DNA from: Mortierella sp. BCC40632
Lineage: Eukaryota; Mortierellomycota; Mortierellomycetes; Mortierellales; Mortierellaceae
Reading direction: 5' to 3'
Length of the DNA: 64,000 nucleotides
Assembly (NCBI GenBank): GCA_011634665.1
Contig: WAEK01000001.1
Span: 3,496,501 to 3,560,500 of the forward strand
The position numbers and the translations under genes were made by a program. The notes under the pieces are model-generated. The model saw nothing but the letters and a program-made list of their open reading frames with translations. It did not search any database and was not told the DNA's origin. This document shows positions 39,006 to 49,269 of this stretch, in pieces; the first letter of the stretch is position 1; each line of letters opens with the position of its first letter.

Positions 39006-40031
39006 AAGTGGTTCATTTCCTTTTTGGAGTTTTTTTTTTCTTCCTCTCTCCTCTCCTTTTTTGCTCCCATGTTCTCTGGTCAAGACATCATTGACAAGAG
39101 AGAGAGAGAGAGAGAAAGAGTGGAAGAGAGGTACCTGCAGTCCTTTTTTTTTTTCTCTCTTTTTGGCCAACCGAGATGTGAATCTTTGGTTCCTTGTTCT
39201 TTTGGGTTCCTTTGGGGTTCCGATTTCCATAGCCATGCGCACCAGTTCCTGGAGTAGATATGTTGATATCTCTCTATGACCTGAAAGGGGGGTCAACAAT
39301 CACACAAACAGTACTGGTACTCTCTGCGCTGACTTTCTTTCTTTCTTTCTTTCTTTTTTTTATGTGCTTTGTTTTAGTAAAAGGTCTGAAAGCATTGTTA
39401 TCTTTTGACACATAAAAAAAAAAAAACTCTAGAAGAGTGATTGGGACTTCCTTGTCTCCACTCGACACTTGCATTCTGAAAAGCTTGAAGAAAAGGCTCC
39501 TCTCATATTATAGTGATAAGAACCCCAGATCAAGTAAAGAGGGGGAGTGGGAGTGGGAGGGGAACCCACTGGAAGTAGGAGGATCTGAAAGGGATTGAGG
39601 GATTGTGTGTGTGTACAACTCTCTCTCTTTCTTTCTCTCTCTCTCTCTCTCTTCACTCCTTAAGATTTAAGTTTCCCTTCTCTGTTCACATATATTTTTT
39701 TTTTTTTTTTTTTTTTTCAAAAAAAAAAAAAAAAATCTGTGCTTCGCCCAGAAAACGTTATAAGTAAGGTCAATAAGCTCTCTCTCTGGGTTACCACTCC
39801 AGGTGTAACAATCTATCCCCCACCTCCTCTCTCTGGGTGTAACACACTCTCTTTTTTTTCCTTAACTTTGGGTTCCACTTTAGGGTTTACACAGGCCCCA
39901 TTTCGGCCTCTCTCTGCTCGAAAACTCAAACAGCAGCAATAATATGTAAAAAAAAAAAAAAAAAGACATTATCTAATTTTTAATTTTTAATTTTTTTTTT
40001 TGTGTTTTTTTTTTGTTTTGTTTTGTTTGCT
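39006..40031. other. Spacer tRNA-Lys / SEC1 3' end
   Basis: Low-complexity: CTTT repeats near 39338, a CT run near 39625-39650, adjoining T and A runs at 39697-39735, and A/T-rich DNA up to the SEC1 stop. No gene recognised. Confidence 0.55.
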
Positions 40032-43000
40032 CTAGATAAAGCCAAACATCTTGCCCTTCTTCTTTTCAGGTTGTGGTTCCGCCTGGTATCCTTGTGCTGC
40101 GGATGGACCTGGTGAACGAGGTGGTGGCATGTTACCATGAGATGAAGCTGGTGCTACAAATCGTCCTGAAGCATCCTTTTGAATTGTCCTCATTCCTGGT
40201 GCACCCGAAGGTACAGGCGGTCCTCCTCGGAAATCAGGTCCAGAGGATGGATGGTGAGGCGAGGGTGGTGGTCCAGGTCGTCCTCCAGGTCCTCCAGGTC
40301 CTCCAGGGCCTGGCCGTCCTCCTCCTGGTCCTTGAGGAGGTCCAGCATGACGAGGATGGCCAGGTGATCCTCCTGGGCCATGCATCATGGGTGATCCCGG
40401 AGGTGGTCCAGGAGCCTTGTAGGGTGGGATTACAGGTTGGGTGGGTCGAGTAGGACCCTTGACTAGATGCCTCAAGCTGTAGATGAACTGTCGTGGAGTC
40501 AGGATATGAGTCGATCCAATGACAATATCTCGTCCCATGGACTCGCAGAGTTCATAGATGGACCGGATCTCGGAATAAGTCACTCCTCCTGCAATAAACA
40601 CATAGACGCGCGATCCCTTGACGTTGGGTTTCTTCTTTTCCCATGTCGGCTGTACGTTTTTCCGGAGAGATTTGGTAGCCATCTCGGCAGCTTCGGAGGG
40701 GGCCTCTGTTGTATATGGGTACTGGGCAATGTCCAGAGTTCCATTGAGATGGTCCTCGACTGTCTTTTTCACTTTTGTGACATAGCGCGACAAATCATAT
40801 GGTTGTTCCTCGTCTTCTGCTCGTTTCCGTGGATAGAATGGCTTTCGTTTTGATCGTCCTGCTGCACCACCCTAGAAACCAAAGAGTAATTGTCAGTCGG
40901 GACAAAAGAGCAATACATCGGCAACACTTTAAAAAAAAAAGAAAAAAGAAAAGAAAAGCCCATTACCCGTTCAACATTAACACTGAGGTATCCAAGGTTC
41001 ATGATGGCCTCTGCATTGCTTTCGGAAATGCCGGCATGTTCAAAGAGTCGGTTCCTGTCTTCTGTCTTTAAGCCTCCACGACAGATCATGTAAAGCATCA
41101 GCAGTCGGATCTTGTCCATTGTGCTCACTTGAGGGTCATCCAGGAAGGGCACCATCTCAGTCAATACACTCCTGGGCAAATGTCCTTCCACCGTCTCGCC
41201 CGTTGCCAATTGTTGTTCCACCAAGCCCAATTCATTGATCTTGAACTTTTCAAAGATCTTCATGCATTCCTTAGCCATCTGAATATGGGTCGAGTATTTG
41301 GCCTTTAGGTCCTGGTATTGTGGCAAGTTGGCAAGCTGATCTTTCATGTTCCGTATAGTCGCAACCTTGTCCTTGTCTCCTCGCATCGCTTCATTTTCGG
41401 CCACAAAGGCATTCAACTTGGCCGTCAAAGTTCCTGCCGTCTCCACAATATGTGAATGTCGAATGTCCACGAACACTTGATCGGATTCATCAATCACCAC
41501 AGACACCTGTTCTACGTCACCCTTCGAGTTTTCGATATCGTACGTGTATTTGGTGCCATCCTCGATCGGCAGCAGGTCGTTTGCCATGGCTTGGTAGGTG
41601 AATTCGTGCACAATGGCTGCCGTAACATCGATAGACCGGTCCAAAATCAATATCGTTCCCTGTCCCTGTTGTTTCCCCTAATAATGTGGGCAAGCATTTA
41701 GACCATTACAAACAATGGATATATCAATATTTAGTCCGAAAAAGGAAGGGAGGAGGGTCCATGCGTGCCTCCCTGTTTGATTGTATCGGGGGTTAGTAGA
41801 AAAGTAAAAAAAAAAAAAAAGTTTGCTTACGGCCATCTCGGGGCTTGATCGGACATAGGCCTCCAACTCGCTCTGGAGTAACATCGCCAACTTCATCGAT
41901 TGTGTGCGTTTTCCTTCCTCAGTTTCTGGGGGACGGAAGTAACGAATGGATGGATAATCACCACACGAGGCAATGACAGATACAAGCTAGAAGCAAAGAG
42001 AAGGATAGGGATAGATTGGAATTGAGCACACTGGACTTGCTTTTTTTTTTTTTTTTTTCTGCTTCTGAACCCAGTCTATGTTGCATGTTTCCAAGAAGAG
42101 AGATAGAAGTTAAGATAGAGAAAGATAGAAGGAAAGGAAGGAAGAGAGTCGGTTTACCTGCTTGGCAATGACATCTAACTCTGACGAGATCTCCATCTTC
42201 CGTGAAGGCGAATAAAGAGCATAGAAACTCGAGGGGGACTCGAACGAAAACACCCTTGATTCGATCGCTGGTGTTGTGCAACGGTCCAAAGGAAAAGGTA
42301 CATTAATATTCGATGTCTGGTTTTCTTTTTTAACAGTTGGGAAATCGCGGAGAGGAAAAAGAAACACACCTGTAAAGTCTATAAAGAGCTCCTTGAGAGT
42401 TTTAATATACTTGGATACGGAGGACTGGGTCAGTCTGTTGAAGAGTCGATCCTCTAGCGCTGTTCGATCGGAACGGATATTAGTCGATCTGCACACTCTC
42501 ATTTTCATATAAAAATATATATGTTTTCTTCTCTCATTCTCTCAATGCACCTATCCTTGTGCATTGACAGAGCACAGGTCCAACACAAAAGGGACGGGCA
42601 AAAAGAAGGAGAGAGAAAAGAAGGAAAGAGAGAAAGAGGCGAGAGCAAGAGCCGGAGAGAAGGTGGAGCAAGAGAGAGCGAGAGGAAAAAAAAAAAAAGG
42701 AAGGTATCGTTGGGACTAACAAAAGGGTTATGTGGTAATGAGGAAGAGGAAGAGGAGACACACTTACGTGCGGTGAAGAGGACGTGCGCGCACTTGTATT
42801 TCCCGGTTGGACTATCGCTTGGAAAGTCATCCATGAGGCGACTGACGGATTCCATACAGGGTGTGAGGAGGTAGACGGCCTCCAGCGATGTATAGGGCTG
42901 TCGCTTGCTTTCTAGCATCTCGACCACTAGTGAAAGAATAAAAGAGATGTTGTAAGGGTTAGGATGGGAGCAGGTGGTAGTTCACTCGGCAAGATGGAAG

Positions 43001-43386
43001 AAGAGAGGAGGAAGAAAGCTGCAATGCATTTTAGGGGTGGACAGATGAGAGGAGGAGGACATTACAGGTGACATTCCTGTCCATGATGTCAAACATCTTG
43101 CAGGCACTCAGGACAATCTTGTTGGTCTTTGCATCGAGGACAACAATCTTGAATCGCTCCGGCGGCTGGATGGAGTCGATGCTGTCGATGATGCCTAGGA
43201 AAAAAGGAATAGAAAGAAAGAAGAGAAAGAGTGAGTTGAGATGAAGGATGATGACATGCTGAGAGCGAGTTTTCTCATGGGTGTGAAGAACAAGAGGACA
43301 AAGTAGTCTGGTGGTAGTGGATGGGAGCAATGTGTGGATGGATGGAAGGGCTTACGATCGTGGAGGACCTTGAGGATGGAGGTCAT
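40032..43386 (-). CDS. SEC1: Sec1/Munc18 (SM) protein of exocytosis
   Basis: SM protein that binds plasma-membrane SNARE complexes and promotes exocytic vesicle fusion. Eight exons: 43386-43356, 43194-43066, 42926-42768, 42459-42370, 42267-42158, 41986-41831, 41677-40967, 40871-40032; 741 residues (yeast Sec1 is 724). Diagnostic segments are IVVLDAKTNKIV and MFDIMDRNVTLVE near the N terminus, SLEAVYLLTP, the SM signature LILDRSIDVTAAIVHEFTYQ, LLMLYMICRGGL, and VYVFIAGGVTYSEIRSIYEL. N-terminal spacing and the MDRNVT segment favour Sec1 over Vps45, Sly1 or Vps33. Residues after about 603 form a Pro/Gly-rich tail with GGPGGPGG runs, ending in a basic KKKGKMFGFI. All introns are GT-AG. The leader is CT-rich in sense. 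Confidence 0.93.
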
Positions 43387-44016
43387 GGCGGCAGTGGTGG
43401 TGGGGTCGGCAGGGGAAGGTGAGTGGACGGTGCCGTGTGTAGGGTAGGATGGGTAGTAGGTTGTATAGAAGAGATGGAGGGAGATGACAGGAGAGAAGAG
43501 GAAGGCCGAGTTGGCAATGGACCAAGAGAAAGGATAGAGAGAAAGAGTGAGAGTGAGAGTGAGAAAGAGTATGAGAGAGAGAAAGGGTGAAAGAGAGAGA
43601 GAAGAGAAAAGGAGAATGGACAATAGTGAGAAAGCGAGTGAGAGAGTAAGAGACGATTCGCTGTGGCAGTCGCGTGCATGAGAAATATGGGGTCAAAACA
43701 ACCCTTTTCGGACATCAAAGCGCTGAAATGAACCTCTTCTGGACTGTGATGGATGATGATGATATTTGATGATCTTCACACCTCTCCGCTGGATTGGTCT
43801 AAGGAGCCTTAGCCTTAGCCATTTACCATGCCATGGCTTTGATCTCGTGTCTTCAGGAACGCATCACCTCTATCTCTTCTTTCAATCCCCCCTCCTCTCT
43901 CTCCCCTGGCAGCAAACCATCGTCTCTTTCTTCTTTTTTCTTTATTCTTGCCTCTACATTTACAATGTTGTTGGGGGTTTTTTTCTTTCTTTTTTCTTCT
44001 TCCTCGAAGTCCAGCC
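43387..44016. other. Spacer SEC1 start / hexokinase end
   Basis: The first 300 bases are GA-rich on the plus strand (CT-rich SEC1 leader). The rest holds the 3' end of the hexokinase-family gene with T runs. No further gene seen. Confidence 0.55.
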
Positions 44017-45538
44017 TTAGACAGCACCACCACTGTGGGCAACCATGGCCACCAGAGCGGCACCAATGCATCCTCCATCCCGTGCGAGCTCGAGCCTGAT
44101 CCGCGAGGCGCGATCCTCACCCAAGATATCGATCAAACCATCCTTCATCATGTGCGAAAAGTGAGGGTACTTTTCAAAGACAGAGCCGTCAATACCAACG
44201 GTCGTAATCTCCTTAGGGTCATCCAGCTGCACCGTGCTTCCTTGGGCCTTGAGAAGCAATGCAGCACATGCTGCCGCTGTCATCACTGCAGATCGTCTGC
44301 CAATGGCCTGCACCAGCTTGAAAACTCGTGCACGGTCGTCGGCCGTCAGACCCTCGATCTCAAAGCTTGTCTTGAACACCTTCTCAACTGAATGATGCTC
44401 CTTGTCATTGTCCGACTCAATCGTCGACATGAACAAAGTCTTGAACGAGTTAGGGACTGAGAGCGACTCGGGAACCTTACCCTTGAGGAACTCAAAGATA
44501 GCCTCGTTCTTGATCAAATCCACAAGTGACAGACGAACAAGTTCACCCAGGTAAAGACCAGAGACCATCTTCTCAAAGGCTTGGAAGCCAGGAACGAGTG
44601 AGACGTCGTCAATGGAAATGTCGTACTTGGTCTGGGGGAGATACTCAGCCTTGCCCATGGCATCCCACTCGGTGTTAAGGATCATCTGGTCACAAGCAGG
44701 ACCGCTGTACTTGGAGACCTCGGATGCGCGCTCAATGTAGGCGGCATTGGTACCAGTGGCGAGAATGATACCAACCTTGGTCGAGGGTGAGACGTAGGCA
44801 TGCGAGACCAGCGTACCGACGGTGTCGTTAATGATGGCCGAAACGATAACAGGGAGATTCTTGCGAGCAAAGCCAGCCTCGAGAAGATCCTTGAGGTCCT
44901 TGCCCATCACGTTTGACAAGTCAAAGCCCTTGCCCATAGCAAGGACCGTTCCGCGGTTGATGGCAGTTTGGCTGGTCATGAGAAGGAAGGAAAGAAAAAA
45001 AATGTTTAGTCGTACAGAAGAGAAAATGTGTGGGTCAATTACACCTCTCCCCTCAAAAAGCTGGTTATCTGAGAGAGTCGTTTCAAGAAAATCGAATACT
45101 AAAAGAGGGTCCATACTTGAGCGCAAACGAAAAGGTGACACCCATGTGGAGGTCCGAGTCACCAAGGTCGACAGCAACGGTCTTGAGGAGCTGGGCGGTG
45201 CAGTCGGCGATCCAGTCGAACATGGCCTCACCAGGGCCAGTCTTGAGCTCCTTGGTGATCTCGTGCTTCTCCATCGTGACGCCGACCTGGCCGTCACCAA
45301 GAAGGTGCACAGCAGCAGTGCGGAGGTTAGTGCCGCCGAGGTCGATGGCGAGGTAGAGACCGGTCTCGGTGCCTGTGGGGAGCTTTGTGATATAGGAAGG
45401 CTGTTGGGTGATGATCTTGGGGTCTAAGGTTGAGAGGCCAAAGACGAGCTCCTCGGTGATGCCATCGACAACCTTCTGGACCTGGTCCTTGGTCAGCACA
45501 AACTGCTGAACGGTCTGTTCAAAGAGGGGTACGGTCAT
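44017..45538 (-). CDS. Hexokinase-family sugar kinase with altered signature (possibly N-acetylglucosamine kinase)
   Basis: ATP-dependent sugar kinase. Exons 45538-45117 and 44971-44017, 458 residues, typical for fungal hexokinases. Phosphate-1 motif LAIDLGGTNLRT is at 63-74, the base region IINDTVGTL with Asp190, then ATGTNAAY and a C-terminal adenosine-region segment GIDGSVFEKYP. The hexokinase signature region (131-157) deviates: FSFAL where FSFP is expected (Ala139), and MGKGF where WTKGF is expected (Met153, Gly154); Lys155 is kept. The NTEW segment and MGKGF recall fungal N-acetylglucosamine kinases and the atypical hexokinases, so glucose may not be the main substrate. That is inference from memory of the family. 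A TATA candidate lies upstream and the leader is CT-rich in sense. Confidence 0.88.
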
Positions 45539-45720
45539 GGTGCTCAAGGGTAGGGTGTATGTAAAAGAGAGAAAAAGAGAGAGAGGGAGAGATGAAAAGA
45601 AAGAAAGAGAGGATGTGAGAGGGTATGTACAAAAGTGGATGAAGTGATTCCCAACGAGTTCGAATGGAGAAAGAAAGAAAGAGAGAAAATCAGAATCGAG
45701 ATGGAATCGAGATGGCCTCC

Positions 45721-45728
45721 TTTTTATA
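45721..45728 (-). promoter_or_regulatory. TATA box candidate of the hexokinase-family gene
   Basis: TATAAAAA on the minus strand, about 183-190 bases upstream of the ATG and before a CT-rich leader. Confidence 0.5.
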
Positions 45729-46611
45729 TGGAGAGCTACTTGGCGTTCACGCGGGCGCAGGTGTGGGTTTTCTCTCTCTTTGTATCTCTCTTTGTCTCTC
45801 TCTGCCTCTCTGCCTGTCTGCATAGGCCAACGGTCTCACCTCTTCCTTACCGCACACAGACCGACGGCTCTCTCACTCGCCCGCTCTTACTTCTGACTCC
45901 CCCCACACCACAAACACTCGCAGCTCAACACAACACACACTGCAATCTTGCCACTGGTGGTCACCCGCACCACGCCGCGGTCACCCTTGGGTCAAGGATC
46001 ACTGACTATCCCTTGTCCGTTACACATTCTCGTATAGACACGCATTTCTCTCTGCTCACTCACACAGATCTCTTATCTACGAACCAAATCCACGCTGTTG
46101 TTCTTTCTTCTTCAATAATGTTCCTGGCCTCTCTGTCCTGCCTTTTTAGTGCTGTGTACCTTGGCTCCCCACCCCGCACCCCAAGGAAGGGACGAAGGAA
46201 AGAAAGAAAGAAAGAAAGGGAGCAGCAAATAATAAAAACAATACACATCACCTGTCCATTCACGCCAGAGTTAAATGCCAGGCCCAAAACTTTCTCTTAC
46301 CATCCGTCGCCAAAGATAACGCGGCAAACTCGGCTTGGGCATGCCTGGGAATAAATAAAACAAAGAAAAAAGCGAGAGTTGTGAAGGCAGGCGCTGAGAG
46401 CCATCATAGTACGCCCTGCTACGAGAGAAGAGCGAGAGAGAGAGAGAGAGAGAGAAAAGAAAAAGGTGATCGCTGCGCAGGGAAGGGTCATCGGTCTTTT
46501 TTCTACGCCTTCTCATTGACTTGTATTCTCTTAACCAAGGCGGCTCATGAGTGTGGTTGCCAGGGCAGTGGGTCATCTTAATAGCAAAGATCAAGATGGA
46601 TAAACACTACC

Positions 46612-46612
46612 G

Positions 46613-46699
<87 letters not shown>
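46612..46699. repeat. (CT)n, 88 bases, few interruptions
   Basis: CT dinucleotides with TTTCT and ATCT interruptions. Confidence 0.9.
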
Positions 46700-46700
<1 letters not shown>

Positions 46701-47100
46701 TCTCCGGGAGACAGAGAAAGAGTGAATGAGGCGGGGAGATAGCAAAAAGGAAGGTGACTGTGCGAATGAAAAAGGATGAGAAACATGGCACGGCAGCATG
46801 GCGTGTTCCTGAAAAGAAAAGAAAAGAAAAGAGGAAAAAAAAAACAGTGACCCAAACAGCGACCATCCACAGCAAGTGAGTGAGAGAGAGGAAAGGGTAT
46901 GTGGGGCAAAGGTACTAAAACCAAAAGGGCAGCAAAGGCTCTCAGTCACTTGGGCCAATAAGAATTCTTCGATATCTTATCTGCTTCTGCAAAAAAGACG
47001 TCGAGATGCATTTCGTCCTTCTTGGGGGGAGGAGGAAGTAGAGGCCAACACACCCCTTGGGTTCGTCCCTTTGTGTTTCCATCCAGTCTGGGCTAATTAA

Positions 47101-47157
47101 CACACGCATACACACACACAGATACACACACGCACACACACACACACACACACACAA
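47101..47157. repeat. (CA)n, imperfect
   Basis: CA dinucleotides with GC and GATA interruptions, perfect over the last 20 bases. Confidence 0.9.
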
Positions 47158-47436
47158 CTGGTCTCGACCACTCGATCGCTTTCCTCTATCCAGCTCCCCT
47201 CACCTCCCCCAAACAACACACGCACTTTTGAAGTATCCCGCGATAACAGCTAAAGTTCGAGTTCGGGTCGCTTCATTTCTTTAATCTCTGCTGCTATGTT
47301 GCACATTCTGCAAGAAGAAGAAGGAAATTCGTATCTTGTCGAGACGTGGAGGGAGAAGTAGCTTCACCCTCAACCTCAGCCAAAAGTGCGGAGAGAGAGA
47401 ACGCAAAAAAAAGTCCACGGAGCGTCCTTTGGATAC

Positions 47437-48923
47437 TCAAGAGTCCGACTCGGGTGGGCCACGTTTTCGCTTCAGACCCCGCAACGCCTGTTGTCGGCGA
47501 AATCGTTGTTGCTGAAGTGGCTGTTGCAGGAGTTGTTGTCGCTGTTGTTGATGCTGTTGCTGTTGTTGATGCAAAAGTTGGCGGCATTGCCATTTATGTT
47601 CGAGATATTGCTGTTGCATAAAGAATTGCTGACATTTCTGTTGTTGTTGTTGTTCCCAATACATGGTGGCCATCTGCTTGAGGAGTGCGGTATGGAACTC
47701 GGGCCAGGTTTGCTCATGTTGTACTCGATACCTTTCCTGTAGGTCCCGAATCATGGCCTCGGCACTGTCCTGACGAAGACAACTGTTCCTCATGCGTTCT
47801 GCAACATGTCGAATACACAACTCGGACACAGGTGTGTATGCATGTCCCCAGTCGAAATAAAGGTGAAGCACATTCTCGTCCCGGATCAAGTCTCGGAGTC
47901 TTCCTATGTGCCAATCCATCCATGGGGACGCGCAGACAAATGTGTCCAGTCCGTATTCGTGTGCGATCTCGAAGGTGATCTTCCAACGATCATGATTGGG
48001 ATGATGGTGAGTGATGATTTGGTCGAGACCTTGATGAACAAGTGGAATATCGTTCTGAGGCAACATACCCGAGTACATGAAGTCCAACATGCTTCGAATC
48101 GTAAGAGCTGCCTTTGCATCAACCCGGATCGTTGTTCGATGCAATCGTGACCTTTGGAAGGCATGGCCTTGATCTTGAGCCAACATACGGGATAAAGCAG
48201 GGTAGATCGAAAGGATAGCACGATGAGCCAATATCTGCTCGCAGTCTTGTCCGAGAGATTGAGTAGATGAGGTTGACTCGTTTGGAAAGAGAAACTCGAC
48301 ATCTGCCGAGGCAGCATGGTGCTGGAATCGAATCATCATCTCGACAAAAGGATCGGCCATCCGGACGGGGTCGTGACCCGAGACTTTGAGAGGATGTGTC
48401 TGGCTCTTGCCTTGGGTTGGTCCAAGGAGCTTTAGTGGATACGAAGAAAAAATGATAACAAACTCATAATGCTGGTCCGTCCAGATATCCTTTCTGTCTA
48501 GGACAACTACTTGCGAGTGCAACGTGGTTCATTAGCAGTGCATCTAGACAACAACGTTTTTTTTTTGCACAAAAAAAAAAAAAAAAAAAATAGAGCACAG
48601 CACTTACACTCGGTCCCACGCTTCCAAATGTCACCACTCTGGACAGTCTTTGCAACAAGCAACTGCTGAGACGGACCAGAAAAGACTTGGAAACTGCAGC
48701 AAGGCTGGAACTCGGACCACACAAATTTTGTTTGTGAAAGGGGTCCCAAAAATGCTTTAATCTGGGTCTTGTCCTTGGTAAGAACGCTGAGCCGACAAGT
48801 AGTGTTGTTGGAATCATTGTCATGGGCACATGGCTCTAGATTCGGGTCGGGTAACTTGGACTCTGCTTGAGAGCCATCAGGGATACGAAAGTGTAGACTA
48901 CAAATGTCACTCCTTGGCGCCAT
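47437..48923 (-). CDS. BTB/POZ domain protein with glutamine-rich tail
   Basis: Probable adaptor protein, possibly for a Cullin-3 ligase. Exons 48923-48608 and 48509-47437, 462 residues. Residues 40-130 look like a beta-rich MATH-type region (FVWSEFQPCCSFQVF, RKDIWTDQHYEFVIIF). BTB spans about 172-255: SADVEFLFPN, the core ILAHRAILSIYPALSRML, then LTIRSMLDFMYSGML. A helical BACK-like stretch follows (WKITFEIAHEYGLDTFV). The last 70 residues are glutamine-rich (CAG/CAA) and end in the basic GLKRKRGPP. The acceptor of the single intron is CAAG|TAG, chosen by phase. The start is the first in-frame ATG after a stop-containing leader. It diverges from KAR5 with 346 bases between starts. Confidence 0.82.
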
Positions 48924-49269
48924 GTCGATGCTTTTGCTGCTGTTGTTTTTTCTTCTTGCAAGAGGTGTGATATCTTGATGAGAAGGGTTTGTTTGCAGCA
49001 TAGAAAGCAAACAGCAAGCAAGTGAAAGCAGAACAAGCTCGGCCTTTTCCAGCGATCAATGGACCGAGACATGCAGAAAGCCACAAGACCGACTTGCAGA
49101 TCACATCACTATTTAAAATTCTTTTTGGTAGAGAGTCGTGCGCTTCATATTCCTCCAGAACCACTAAAGCTTTCCTTTGCCACAACTTGGCAACCGCTAG
49201 GGCACGATCCTTCCGAGCCTTGGTGCTTTCTTTCTTTCTTTCGAAACTCTGGCCCTGAAGCTGTTTGCC
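48924..49269. promoter_or_regulatory. Compact divergent promoter BTB gene / KAR5
   Basis: 346 bases between the two start codons, without the CT tracts typical of other leaders here. An A/T-rich block (ATTTAAAATTC, about 49112-49122) is the most TATA-like element. Confidence 0.6.

Larger units (their letters stand above)
45539..47436. other. Region between hexokinase start and BTB gene end
   Basis: 1.9 kb including the hexokinase leader and TATA candidate, a GA run near 46434-46454, (CT)n at 46612-46699 and (CA)n at 47101-47157. Open frames (45635-46354 +, 46578-46958 -) have no domain. No gene recognised. Confidence 0.5.

Noticed and set aside
44682..45427. Long open frames antisense to the hexokinase-family gene
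   Set aside because: Shadows of the strongly biased sense codons; no family match.
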